A stretch of DNA of 49,211 nucleotides, taken from positions 1 to 49,211 of the forward strand of contig DASYMJ010000248.1 of NCBI GenBank assembly GCA_036009105.1, written 5' to 3'. The number at the start of each line of letters is the position of its first letter. Within the stretch, counting starts at the first letter, position 1. Both the position numbers and the translations under genes were made by a program. Below, piece by piece: positions 1 to 10,412 of the stretch. Source of the DNA: JAFAVZ01 sp036009105 (GTDB lineage: Bacteria > Acidobacteriota > Thermoanaerobaculia > Gp7-AA8). The notes below the pieces were generated by a model that searched no databases, was not told the DNA's origin, and worked only from the letters and a program-made list of their open reading frames with translations.

Positions 1-1428
1 GCCGCCGTCGGCCGTGGCCAGCATCGGCCGCGGCGTCATCTGCCCTTCCTGGCCGGTGAAGCCGGAGAGATCGACGCCGGGCGTGGTCCGATCGCCCCAC
101 CACCGCTCGGGAAGCATGTTCGCGCGCAGCACGGTGCGGCCGACCGGCGCGCCGGGCGTGTTCTCCACGTCCTGCAGGTCCTGCGTGCTGAGCCACGGCT
201 GGAAGAGCGTCTCCAGGTCGATGAGCATGGGATGCTCGCCCGCCGCGAAGAGGTTCTCGTGATGGAAGTCGGTGCCGTCCAGAACGTAGAGCAGCGCGAG
301 ATAGCCGCCCTGCCGCTCCAGGAAGCGGCGCAGCGCCGCCTCGTCCGGACACGGCGCGGCGTGCACCATTTCCATCCAGCCGTAGTGGCCGCGGTCGAGG
401 AGCTCGATCGGCCGGAGCGCCGGCTCGAATCCGCGCGCGTTGAGCCAGCGCAGCAGGTCCTGAAACACGACCTCCAGGGCCAGCGTCTTCGGCTTGTAGA
501 CGATCTGGAAGCCGGAGTCGAAGACGAGCACGAACACCGAGCGGCCGTCGCGATGCGGATCCGACAGCGCGCCCTGCACCTCCACCAGCTGGCCGAGCGG
601 ACGGCCGCCGTGAAAGCGCCAGGAGAGGGCCTCCGCGTCCGAGGCCAGGCGCCGGAACAGCTCGGCGCAGGCGTTCATCCACTGCTCCAGCCGCAGCACG
701 ATCTGGCGGGCCAGGACCGGGAAGCGCTCCAGGATCTCCAGCGCGTACTGCTTCGAGCGGAGGCGCTCCAGGAAGTCGCGGAAGCGCTCCTCCGGCGTGT
801 CGCCCTTCAGCTCCTCCTCCAGCTTGAGGATGTGCATCTCCACCAGCAGCGTGCGGTTGAGCATGGAGGCGAAGTGGTCGGGGAGATGGGAGGTGACCGT
901 GCGGGCGATGCCCGGCGAGAAAGGGGCGTCGGGGTAGGCCTCCAGAATGGCTCGGGCCTCTTCCTCCAGCCGGCTCCAGAAATGCTCGACGAGCGGCTCG
1001 ATCAGCGGGCGGAAGGGACATCGCTCCGGGTCCGCCAGTGGCGGCCACGCAAATCCCGCCGCTTGTCCCCCATCGCCGTATGCCGCGGCGACCGTCTCCA
1101 GCCAGGCCGGCACCTCGCCGTCTCCGCGAACCTCGTCCGCGCTCTCGCCCAGGAGATAGAGAAGCTCCTCCTCGGCGATGCCCGCGGAGGCCAGGCGCTC
1201 TTCCCACAGTCCGGGGTTGTTGGCGAAGGCGCTTTGCGTTTTCCAGCGCTCCAGCCGGGCCGCGGCGCGCGCGCTGTCGAACGGCCGCCGCGGCGAGCCG
1301 CGGCGGCGCCACTGCGACACCCGCTCGGCCAGCGTCGCGGCAGTCCACCACCGCGGACTGTCCAGCAACTCGGCGACGGATCTGCGGTCGTCGAGCGTCT
1401 CTTTCTCTTCCAGCGCCGTCGAAGACAT
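1..1428 (-). CDS. lanM: Class II lanthipeptide synthetase LanM, N-terminal part (cut by window edge)
   Basis: Dehydrates Ser/Thr of a precursor peptide (by phosphorylation and elimination) and then forms thioether rings. The 476 codons seen cover the dehydratase (DUF4135) half; the LanC-like cyclase half would lie beyond base 1. Visible LanM signatures are the YKPK motif (Y311-K314, with the kinase-type lysine), D387-x-H389-x-x-N392 in GTDFHHENLF, and D404-L-E406 in the following LIDLETLF. These match catalytic residues known in CylM-type dehydratases. ATG at 1428 is the first start after a good promoter (1453-1482), and the N-terminal region (about 1-120) looks like a typical variable LanM lead-in. 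No precursor peptide gene lies between this gene and the GMC oxidoreductase; it may be past the edge. The reading frame is open to base 1, so the gene is partial, not broken. Confidence 0.9.
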   Translation of the reverse strand, partial: MSSTALEEKETLDDRRSVAELLDSPRWWTAATLAERVSQWRRRGSPRRPFDSARAAARLERWKTQSAFANNPGLWEERLASAGIAEEELLYLLGESADEVRGDGEVPAWLETVAAAYGDGGQAAGFAWPPLADPERCPFRPLIEPLVEHFWSRLEEEARAILEAYPDAPFSPGIARTVTSHLPDHFASMLNRTLLVEMHILKLEEELKGDTPEERFRDFLERLRSKQYALEILERFPVLARQIVLRLEQWMNACAELFRRLASDAEALSWRFHGGRPLGQLVEVQGALSDPHRDGRSVFVLVFDSGFQIVYKPKTLALEVVFQDLLRWLNARGFEPALRPIELLDRGHYGWMEMVHAAPCPDEAALRRFLERQGGYLALLYVLDGTDFHHENLFAAGEHPMLIDLETLFQPWLSTQDLQDVENTPGAPVGRTVLRANMLPERWWGDRTTPGVDLSGFTGQEGQMTPRPMLATADGG

Positions 1429-1452
1429 CCTGCGGCCCCCGTCTGGGCCAGA

Positions 1453-1482
1453 AGTCTAGGCGTAGGGCCTTAAAAGCGTCAA
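1453..1482 (-). promoter_or_regulatory. Sigma-70-like promoter for lanM
   Basis: On the minus strand TTGACG (1482-1477) is followed after 18 bases by TAGACT (1458-1453), about 25 bases before the lanM ATG. This suggests lanM can be transcribed separately from the operon upstream. Confidence 0.5.
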
Positions 1483-1510
1483 TACATATCAGAGGAGTGG
1501 CACACTGCCA

Positions 1511-3052
1511 TCAAATGCTGAGCCGGCTTGACTGCTCCAGGATGTGGTCCGCGGTGCGCAGCGCGTTGGCCACGATGGTGAGCGTCGGCGACGCTCCCCC
1601 GGAGGTCGGCATCGAGGAGCCGTCCACGACGAAGAGATTGCGCAGCGCGTGCACCCGGCAGAAGGGATCGAGGACGGAGGTGCGCGGGTCGCGTCCGGCC
1701 CGACAGGTCCCGTGCACCAGGTAGGACGAGGTGCCGCCCACATCGGTCGTGACGCCTTCCGTTGCGCCGAGGGCTTCGAACAGCTCGAGAGCCCGATCGG
1801 CCAGGAAACGTCCGGCCCGGCGGTGATGAGGAGGCACGTCGAGCTGGATGCGCGCGGCCGGCAGTCCCCACCGGTCCGTCACCGCGTCGTCCAGGGTCAC
1901 GAAGGTCTGCTCGTTCGGGAGGAAGTCGTGAAAGGCCTCGAAGTAGAGCACGCGCTGCTGCCCGGTTGGCGCGAGGTAGGCCGCCGCCGATTCCCGCGGC
2001 GCGATGCCGAAGCGGATCACGCCCCCCTTCGGCAGATCGGAGACGCCGTCCGGCAGGTAGTAGAAATCCGCAATGGAGCGGCCCAGGAAGGGGAAGTCGT
2101 CGCGCAGCTGCTCGAGATCGAACAGCGCCTGCCCCATGGTCACCGCGTGAAACTGCAGGTTGCGCCCGACCTGGCCTTCGTCGTTGCCCACTCCGGAGAG
2201 CAGGAGCAGCCGCGCCGACTCGATGGCCGAGGCGGCGACGCAGACCACCCGCCCGGCAACGAACTGCTCCCGCCCCTCGGCATCGAGGTACCAGCAGCCC
2301 GACGCCCGATCGTCGCCGCCGACGACGATCTGCTTCACCATGGAGAGCTCCCGCACCTCGCACCGCCCGGTCCTCTCCGCGTGCGCGATGAAGGTTTCCT
2401 GCGACGTCCCCCGCGCGCCGACCGGACAGCCGTAGGAAGCGCACACCCGGCAGTAGGAGCAGGCCGGTCGCCCGTCGTAAGCAAGCGAGTTGATGGCGCG
2501 CGGCGTGGGGAAGGGGTGCCAGCCGCGCCGCCGGCAGGCCCCGTCGAGCGTGCCGGCGAACGGATGCGCGCTCAGCGGCGGCAGCGGATACGGTCCCGAC
2601 CGCGGGCCGGCGAAGGGGTCGTCGCCGGCCGCGCCCGAGACGCCCATCATCCGCTCGGCCTCCGCGTAGTACGGCTCCAGCTCCTCGTAGCCATACGGCC
2701 AGTCGGCGATGGAAAGGTAAGGGCCGAAGCGCGACCGCATCCGGAAGTCGTCCGGATGGAAGCGGTAAAAGTACCCGCCCATGTGCACCGTGCCGCCGCC
2801 GACACAGGTGGCGATCCATCCCAGGCTGGTGCGCACCGGCGTCGTCGTCCTCGCCGTGACCACCGTGTGCGGATCGTCCTCCAGCGACGGGATGAAGTCG
2901 CCCGGCTGCAGCCCGCCCGGCCCATGGCGGTAGTCCTCGCGGGCGAAGCGCGGCCCCTTCTCCAGCACCACCACCCGCCACCCGGCCCCGGCCAGGCGCC
3001 ACGCCAGCGCCCCGCCGCCAGCGCCGCTGCCCACGATCACCGCGTCATGCAT
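1511..3052 (-). CDS. GMC-family FAD-dependent oxidoreductase
   Basis: Flavin oxidoreductase of the glucose-methanol-choline family, 513 residues, oxidising an alcohol or sugar-like substrate that cannot be named. The N-terminus has the Rossmann FAD motif GSGAGGG (residues 8-14) followed by VVVLEKG. The C-terminal GMC domain carries HGTCRAG with H447 and the active-site N496 in VANALR. A cluster of four cysteines around residues 197-210 (CSYC...CPVG) resembles gluconate-2-dehydrogenase-like GMC enzymes. There is no signal peptide. The ATG overlaps the stop of the upstream kinase gene by 8 bases, so the two are translationally coupled. lanM follows 82 bases downstream in the same direction, which leaves open a tailoring role, but this is inference. 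Confidence 0.85.
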   Translation of the reverse strand: MHDAVIVGSGAGGGALAWRLAGAGWRVVVLEKGPRFAREDYRHGPGGLQPGDFIPSLEDDPHTVVTARTTTPVRTSLGWIATCVGGGTVHMGGYFYRFHPDDFRMRSRFGPYLSIADWPYGYEELEPYYAEAERMMGVSGAAGDDPFAGPRSGPYPLPPLSAHPFAGTLDGACRRRGWHPFPTPRAINSLAYDGRPACSYCRVCASYGCPVGARGTSQETFIAHAERTGRCEVRELSMVKQIVVGGDDRASGCWYLDAEGREQFVAGRVVCVAASAIESARLLLLSGVGNDEGQVGRNLQFHAVTMGQALFDLEQLRDDFPFLGRSIADFYYLPDGVSDLPKGGVIRFGIAPRESAAAYLAPTGQQRVLYFEAFHDFLPNEQTFVTLDDAVTDRWGLPAARIQLDVPPHHRRAGRFLADRALELFEALGATEGVTTDVGGTSSYLVHGTCRAGRDPRTSVLDPFCRVHALRNLFVVDGSSMPTSGGASPTLTIVANALRTADHILEQSSRLSI

Positions 3053-4280
3053 GGAACCCCACCCTGAACTCCGCCCCTCCCCCCGCCCGGTTCTCCAGCG
3101 AGAACGGCAAGGCGTGGTTGGTGAGGATCTCCTGCACGATGGTCAATCCGAGGCCGCGGCCGTCGCGCTTGGTGGTGAAGAACGGCGTGAAGAGATCGGC
3201 CTGCGCGTCCTGGGCGATGCCTTGCCCGCTGTCGGCGATGACCAGCCCATCCGGCCGCAGGGTGATGGCGATGACGCCCTCGCGCCCGATCGACTCCGCC
3301 GCATTGCGCAGCACGTTCAACAGCACCTGCTCGAACTGATGCGCGTCGATGTCGGCGGTGACCTCGGCGAGATCGAGTTGCAGGGTGATGGACCGCGCGT
3401 CGAGCTCGGGGCGGAGGAGCGAGGCGAGCGAGGTGACGAGGGGGCGGAGGGGGGTGGGCGTGCGGCGGGGGGGCGGGATGCGCACGACGTCGGCGAAGCT
3501 GGCCATGAAGCGGTTCAGAGCGTCGATGCGCGAGGAGGCGATGCTCAGCGCGTTGGTGAAGTCCTCCCGATCCTCGGCGCGCACGTCGGCGGCGTAGCGC
3601 AGCGACGACTCCAGCAGGGAGCGCACCGCGCCGACGGAGTTGTTCACCTCGTGCGACATCATCCGGATCAGCTTCTCGTACGCCGCCTTCTCCGAAAGCC
3701 GCAGCTCCTCGGTCAGCTCTTCCAGGATGTAGAAGGACTTGGCGAAGCCGCGGTCGCGGAACTCGGCGCGCGAGACTTTCAAGCGCCGGTTGCCGTGATG
3801 GGCGAGCAGCCGCGACTCCCCCGTCGGCACGGAGGCGAGCTCGATCGGCATCAGCCGCGCCGCCGCGGGATTCATCTGCGCGACCGCGCCGTCGAAGTCG
3901 CAGATCACGACGCCGGACGGCGATGCCTCCACGATCTTACCCAGCAGCTGCGACTGCTCCTCGGCCGCCAGCCGCTCCTCCCGCAGCTGATCGATCATCG
4001 CGTTGTAGACCCGAATCAGCGCATCCATCTCCGGCTGCCCCACCGCCGTGAAACGCGTGGTGAAATCGCGTTCGCTGATCAGCTCCGCGCCGGTGCGGAT
4101 CAGCTCCAGCGGCACGAACAGCGCGCGCACCAGCCGCCAGCTGATGAGGATGGAGAGGACGAACAGCGCCTCGACGGCGAAGAGCAATGCCCGCTGCTCG
4201 ATGAGCACGAACACCGCCGCCGCGCCGAGCACGAGGTGGAGGGCGGCGATGTAGAGGACGATCTTGGCGCGGAGGGTCAT
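3045..4280 (-). CDS. Sensor histidine kinase, NtrB/NtrY type
   Basis: Membrane sensor kinase of 411 residues, the likely partner of the sigma-54 regulator encoded just upstream. Two hydrophobic segments (about 7-25 and 30-50) with almost no periplasmic loop suggest sensing inside or near the membrane. A HAMP-like stretch (about 55-105) and a PAS-like domain (about 110-190) follow. The phospho-acceptor is H210 in MMSHEVNNS, and the C-terminal ATPase domain shows the DSGQGIA and GRGLGLTIV boxes. Its stop overlaps the GMC start by 8 bases. The 106 bases before it hold a palindromic repeat (4282-4382). Confidence 0.88.
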   Translation of the reverse strand: MTLRAKIVLYIAALHLVLGAAAVFVLIEQRALLFAVEALFVLSILISWRLVRALFVPLELIRTGAELISERDFTTRFTAVGQPEMDALIRVYNAMIDQLREERLAAEEQSQLLGKIVEASPSGVVICDFDGAVAQMNPAAARLMPIELASVPTGESRLLAHHGNRRLKVSRAEFRDRGFAKSFYILEELTEELRLSEKAAYEKLIRMMSHEVNNSVGAVRSLLESSLRYAADVRAEDREDFTNALSIASSRIDALNRFMASFADVVRIPPPRRTPTPLRPLVTSLASLLRPELDARSITLQLDLAEVTADIDAHQFEQVLLNVLRNAAESIGREGVIAITLRPDGLVIADSGQGIAQDAQADLFTPFFTTKRDGRGLGLTIVQEILTNHALPFSLENRAGGGAEFRVGFHA

Positions 4281-4281
4281 G

Positions 4282-4382
4282 GTGTCATCCTGAGGCGCGC
4301 GAGACGCCGAAGGATCCGTACCGATCTCGCGCCGCGCATGAAGGTGCGGATCCTTCGTCCTCGGCGGGACTCAGGATGACAC
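4282..4382. repeat. Palindromic intergenic repeat, family A, copy 1
   Basis: Perfect outer arms GTGTCATCCTGAG (4282-4294) and CTCAGGATGACAC (4370-4382), with inner arms carrying CGAAGGATCC and GGATCCTTCG. It sits inside the operon between the regulator and kinase genes. Five relatives occur at 11903, 19426, 28279, 40040 and 46683. Confidence 0.9.
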
Positions 4383-4386
4383 CCCT

Positions 4387-5751
<1,365 letters not shown>

Positions 5752-6960
5752 CTATTCATAGTGCAGCGCCTGCGCGGGCTGCACGCGCGAGGCAAGCCAG
5801 CCGGGGTAGACGCCGCAAAGTACCGTGAGGCCGTAGATCATCGCAAGCGAGCAGGCCAGCCCCATGGCGAACGCCGCCGGCGTGACGATGCGGAAGATGC
5901 CGAGGATGGGCAGCTGGGCGACGATGACCACGCCGGCGATGAGGGCGAGCGTGGCCACCAGCGCCACCTCCAGCAACACCTGGGCGCGGACGGCGGCGCC
6001 GCTCGCGCCGAGGGCGCGGCGGAGGCCGATCTCACGCGTGCGGCGGGTCACGGTCTGCCACAGCACGCCGGTCAGGCCGAGCGCGACCATGGTGATGAGG
6101 AAGAGCGCGACGATGCCGGCCACCACGATCGGGATCAGGCGCACGCGCAGGCCGAGCTCGCGCATGCGGTCCATCCGCTTCACGCGCATCGGCACGTCCG
6201 GCGCGACCTCGTGCAGGCGGCGGGTCAGCTCCTCCTCGAACGCGGCCGGCGTGCCGGGCTGCACGCGCAGCACGATGTTGCTCGGGATGGCGCCGTTCGG
6301 CTTCTCCAGCGACTTGCGCAGGAACGCCATGTTCACGCCCGGCGGCGCGAGCTCGCCCGACTTGCGGTACGGCTCCACGATGCCCACCACGCGGAAGGTC
6401 ACGTTCTCGTACTCATCGAACTTCTGCCCGATCGGATCGGCCTCGCCGAAGAACTCGCGGGCCAGGTCGCGGTCCACCACCACCGGCGAGTAGCCGAGGG
6501 CGTCGTCCGAGCGCTGGAACCAGCGGCCCCGGACCAGCTTCACGCGCATCACCTTCGCGAAGTCGTCCGAGACGTTGTCGCGGGTGAGCGAGACGGTATG
6601 CCCGTTGCGGTTCCAATTCCCCACCGACTCGGAGTTGCTGTAGGCGGGCGTGTCGGAGAGCGCGGCGTCGACGACCTGCGGGAACGACTTCGCCTCGCGC
6701 AGCACGCGGGCGATCGTCTCCCGCGCCGGATCGTCGCTCGACAACGACACCGGGGCGCCGGGCGAGAGCGGCGGCGTATCGAGGGAGATGAGCCAGACCT
6801 CGTGCCAGTCGAAACCGAGGGGGCGGTTCCAGCCGGTGATGGCCATGGCGGCGAGCGTCACCACGGCGAAGACGACGAGGAAGGAGATGAAGATCTCCAC
6901 CATCACCAGCGCGTTCGCGCGCTTGCGATGCCAGACCAGCTTGAGCAGATGCCGGATCAC
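5752..6960 (-). CDS. ABC transporter permease, MacB/FtsX type (second)
   Basis: Inner-membrane permease with a periplasmic MacB-PCD-like domain, 402 residues. There is one hydrophobic helix near the N-terminus (about 18-42), a large soluble region (about 50-275), and three C-terminal helices; the segment TREIGLRRALGAS before the last pair is typical of FtsX permeases. The start is GTG at 6960: it overlaps the previous stop in a GTGA, and GGAGG stands 6 bases before it. An open frame extends further upstream but only through antisense-like sequence. It pairs with the first permease to form the membrane part of the exporter. Confidence 0.9.
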   Translation of the reverse strand: MIRHLLKLVWHRKRANALVMVEIFISFLVVFAVVTLAAMAITGWNRPLGFDWHEVWLISLDTPPLSPGAPVSLSSDDPARETIARVLREAKSFPQVVDAALSDTPAYSNSESVGNWNRNGHTVSLTRDNVSDDFAKVMRVKLVRGRWFQRSDDALGYSPVVVDRDLAREFFGEADPIGQKFDEYENVTFRVVGIVEPYRKSGELAPPGVNMAFLRKSLEKPNGAIPSNIVLRVQPGTPAAFEEELTRRLHEVAPDVPMRVKRMDRMRELGLRVRLIPIVVAGIVALFLITMVALGLTGVLWQTVTRRTREIGLRRALGASGAAVRAQVLLEVALVATLALIAGVVIVAQLPILGIFRIVTPAAFAMGLACSLAMIYGLTVLCGVYPGWLASRVQPAQALHYE

Positions 6961-8203
6961 TTTGCACCTCCGCGAAGCGCTTCGACGGGATGGAGCCGCG
7001 ACATCCGCCAGGCCGGATAGAAGCCGGAGAGGACGCCGAAGAAGACGGCGATGCCGAGGCCCCAGATGAAAACGCGCCAGTTCAGCGCGAACCGCGCGCC
7101 GTCGATCAGGCCGCTGCCGTTGATCGCCGCCAGCGCGGCGGTGGCCAGCACGAACGAGCAAAAGCCGCCGATGAGGGTTAGGACGACGTTCTCCAGCACG
7201 AACTGTGATACCAGCGCGGTGCGCGGCGCGCCGAACGCCTTGCGCACCCCGATCTCCGGCGCCCGCTCCAGCATGCGGCTGAGGTTCAGCGTCACCAGGT
7301 TCAGGGCCGGGAGGGTCATGTAGAGGAGCGCCACGATGCCGATGATCAGCTCCACCACCAGTGGAGCATGCTGGTTGAACTTGCGCATGCCCGGCCCGGT
7401 CATCAGCTCCCGGGCGAAGGTCTCGAACGGCGTATCGATCGAGGCGCGGATCTCCTTGTAGGTCTTCGGGTCGTCGATGGGGATGGCATCGACCCGGCGC
7501 GCGAACTCGGACTTGATGGCGGCGAAGTCGCCGCGGCCGCGGGCGAGCACGAGGCCGTTGAACTCGCCGAGAAACTTGCGCTGCCAGTCGGTGCGCAGCG
7601 TCGTGACCGGCGTCCACAGCTGGGAGTAGGCCGCGATGCGCGTGATCGGCACCGCCTCCACCACGCCCACTACCCGGTAGCGGTCCCCTTCCAGGTCGAA
7701 GGAACGGCCGGCGGCCGGGCCGGGGCCGAAGAGCTTGGTGCGCAACTCGTCCGTGATGACGGCGATGTGCGCGCCGCGCTGCACGTCGGCGGCGGTGAAC
7801 GGGCCGCCCTCCACGAAGCGGTGATCGAGGATCTTCCAGTAGTCGGCATCGGTGCGACGGATGCGCGTCTCGATGCGGTCGCCGCCGCGGTAGATGGCGC
7901 TGGTCACCAGGTCGGTAAAGGCGGTGGCGCGCTCGATGCCGGGCAGGTTGAGCACGTAGTCGTGCAGGAAGCCGTAGCCGGGATTCATGGTGGTCGAGAC
8001 TTCCGGTCCGTACTTCGCGACGCGGCTGACCATCAGCACGCGGTCGAAGCGCGACTGCGGCGCGTGCGGGCCGAAGAGGTCGTCCAGCATGGCCGTGGCG
8101 ACGACGAGCACGACCAGGGTCAGGCTGATGCCGACCAGGGAGATGAAGGTGAAGAACTTTCTCCGCTGCAGCACCTTCAAGGCGAGCATGAGGTAGGACC
8201 GCA

Positions 8204-8207
<4 letters not shown>
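6957..8207 (-). CDS. ABC transporter permease, MacB/FtsX type (first)
   Basis: 416-residue permease with a helix at about 18-42, a periplasmic MacB-PCD-like domain and three C-terminal helices. RAPEIGVRKAFGA is the FtsX-family signature. It starts at GTG 8207 or at the next codon, ATG 8204; both touch the stop of the ATPase gene (GTGATG), so translation is coupled. Two different permeases with one ATPase suggest a heterodimeric complex. MacB-type systems act on substrates in the periplasm and do not normally carry solutes across the inner membrane. Confidence 0.9.
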
Positions 8208-8869
<662 letters not shown>

Positions 8870-8880
8870 GGTTTCTCCCG

Positions 8881-8950
8881 GCGATCAGCGATCGGCGATC
8901 GGCGATCAGGAAGACCGGCTTTGTGATCGCCGATCGCTGATTGCTGATTG
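8881..8950. repeat. Palindromic repeat of GATC-rich units, family C
   Basis: Iterated GCGATCAGCGATCGGCGATC faces its near-complement GATCGCCGATCGCTGATTGC, with a loop around AAGACCGG. It could form a strong hairpin between the adaptor and ATPase genes, where it may lower or stabilise downstream mRNA. This is the only copy in the window. Confidence 0.8.
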
Positions 8951-10195
8951 CTATCGAAGTCGCAACTCCTTCACTCCCTCGTATTCGTTCATGTTCGAGA
9001 TCACCACTTCGTCGCCTGCGCTCAGGCCGCTCACCACTTCCACCCGCTCGTCGCTGAGCATCCCGAGGGCGACGAGGGTGCGTACGAGCTTGTCGTTCTT
9101 CACCACGTAGAGCTCTGTTCGCGTTTCGCCGCTCAGGGCGCCGCGCTGGAGGGTGAGCACTCCGGACTTGCTGCCGGTGATCACCAGCACGTCGACGCGC
9201 AGGTTGTTGCGCAGACGCGCGTGGGCCTCGGGGTCGAGGCCGACGTGCAGCTTGGCCACGCCGTTCTCGATGCGCGGATCGATCGCTTCGACGGTGCCCC
9301 AGACGCTCGTCGCGTCATCCACCTTGACCTTCGCGCGCATGCCGCGGGCCAAGCGGGGGACGTACATGTCGCCGATGCTGGCCACGACGCGGAAGCGGGA
9401 GAGGTCGGCGATGCGGGCCAGCACGTCGCCGCGGCGCACGGTCGCTCCTTCCTCCTGCACGATCGAGGTCACGATGCCGTCGCGCGTGGCGCGCATCATG
9501 GCCAGGTCGAGCTGGCGGCGCGATTCGTCGCGGTCGCGGCGCAACCCGCTCACCTCCAGCGCCGCCGCCTGCAGCTGCGCCACGGCCGTCCGCTTCGCGC
9601 GGGCGACGTTCTGCTCCAGCTGCGCGATCTCGATGGCGCTCTTCTTCTGCGCCGTCGCCGCCAGCAGCGCGTCCTGCTCGCTGACCAGCCCCTCGCCGCG
9701 GAGCCGGCGCGTCTGGTCAAACTTGAGCCGCGCGATCTCGTCGTCGAGCTTCTTCTGCTCCAGCCGCGCTTCCAGCCCGGCCAGCGTCTCCTCGATGCGC
9801 AGCCGCAGCTGCATCTGCTCGTTTTCCTTCTGGGCCAGCCGCTCGCCGATGCGGGCCAGCTCGAGCTGCGCCGCCGTGGTGTCGAGGGTGAGCAGCTCGT
9901 CGCCCGCCCGGACCCGATCCCCCGCCCGCCGCCCGATGCGCAACACGCGCGCCTCGACCGGGCTGGAGACCACCTGCTCGTCCGCCGGCACGACCATGCC
10001 GCTCGCCTGCACGGTGGCATCGATCGCGCCGCGCTCCACCCGCGCCGTGCGTATGTCCCGCCGGTTCACGGACGGCCGCAGCCACTGCATCGTCGCGGCA
10101 AGCGAGAACGCGACCGCCGCAACGGCGACACCGGCCGGTACCGCCCGCCGTAAGACGCGCCGCCGGCGTTCTTCCTGAGTGAGGTTTCGATCCAT
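8951..10195 (-). CDS. Periplasmic adaptor (membrane-fusion) protein, HlyD/MacA type
   Basis: First gene of the exporter operon, 414 residues. A short basic cytoplasmic tail is followed by one membrane anchor (about 18-36), a biotinyl/lipoyl-like hairpin (about 70-105 and 225-265), a long coiled coil rich in Glu, Arg and Leu (about 108-205), and beta-barrel domains. It would link the inner-membrane ABC permeases to an outer-membrane channel; no TolC-like gene is in the window. No clear ribosome-binding site precedes the ATG, which lies only about 20 bases after a possible sigma-54 promoter. Confidence 0.9.
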   Translation of the reverse strand: MDRNLTQEERRRRVLRRAVPAGVAVAAVAFSLAATMQWLRPSVNRRDIRTARVERGAIDATVQASGMVVPADEQVVSSPVEARVLRIGRRAGDRVRAGDELLTLDTTAAQLELARIGERLAQKENEQMQLRLRIEETLAGLEARLEQKKLDDEIARLKFDQTRRLRGEGLVSEQDALLAATAQKKSAIEIAQLEQNVARAKRTAVAQLQAAALEVSGLRRDRDESRRQLDLAMMRATRDGIVTSIVQEEGATVRRGDVLARIADLSRFRVVASIGDMYVPRLARGMRAKVKVDDATSVWGTVEAIDPRIENGVAKLHVGLDPEAHARLRNNLRVDVLVITGSKSGVLTLQRGALSGETRTELYVVKNDKLVRTLVALGMLSDERVEVVSGLSAGDEVVISNMNEYEGVKELRLR

Positions 10196-10213
10196 GTGCG
10201 GGATCGTTCTTAG

Positions 10214-10228
10214 TCAAGCGGCACGCCA
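10214..10228 (-). promoter_or_regulatory. Candidate sigma-54 (-24/-12) promoter of the exporter operon
   Basis: On the minus strand TGGCGTGCCGCTTGA matches the TGGC-N7-TTGC layout with exact spacing. The last consensus base is A instead of C. It would start RNA only about 8 bases before the adaptor ATG. The operon encodes its own NtrC-type activator. Confidence 0.4.
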
Positions 10229-10356
10229 GCCTCAGAAGACGTTTTTTCAATGATTTACGACAAATGCGGTGTGCGCTAACGGCCGCGCTGTCCGGAATCG
10301 AACAGTTACTACGCACCTCGCTGGCGACATCAACCCGGGGCTCATCCACTCCTGCA

Positions 10357-10386
10357 TTGCCCATCCAGCATGCCGCGGCGTACATT
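10357..10386 (+). promoter_or_regulatory. Possible promoter of the semialdehyde dehydrogenase gene
   Basis: TTGCCC (10357-10362) and TACATT (10381-10386) are 18 bases apart, followed by a leader with the strong ribosome site GGAGGAG (10401-10407) before ATG 10413. The remainder of 10229-10356 shows nothing recognisable. Confidence 0.35.
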
Positions 10387-10412
10387 GCTCGCCACATCAC
10401 GGAGGAGCATCC

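Noticed and set aside
232..1473. 413-codon plus-strand frame at the left edge
   Set aside because: The opposite strand encodes clear LanM motifs over the same bases; the plus frame shows only antisense-like composition.
1497..1510. Small hairpin TGGCA-CAC-TGCCA after the GMC gene as a terminator
   Set aside because: The stem is only five pairs with a three-base loop and no T tract; it is too weak to claim.
5752..7617. Long start of the second permease at 7617
   Set aside because: The first 219 codons overlap the first permease in another frame and are not hydrophobic. GTG 6960 has a ribosome site and a GTGA overlap.
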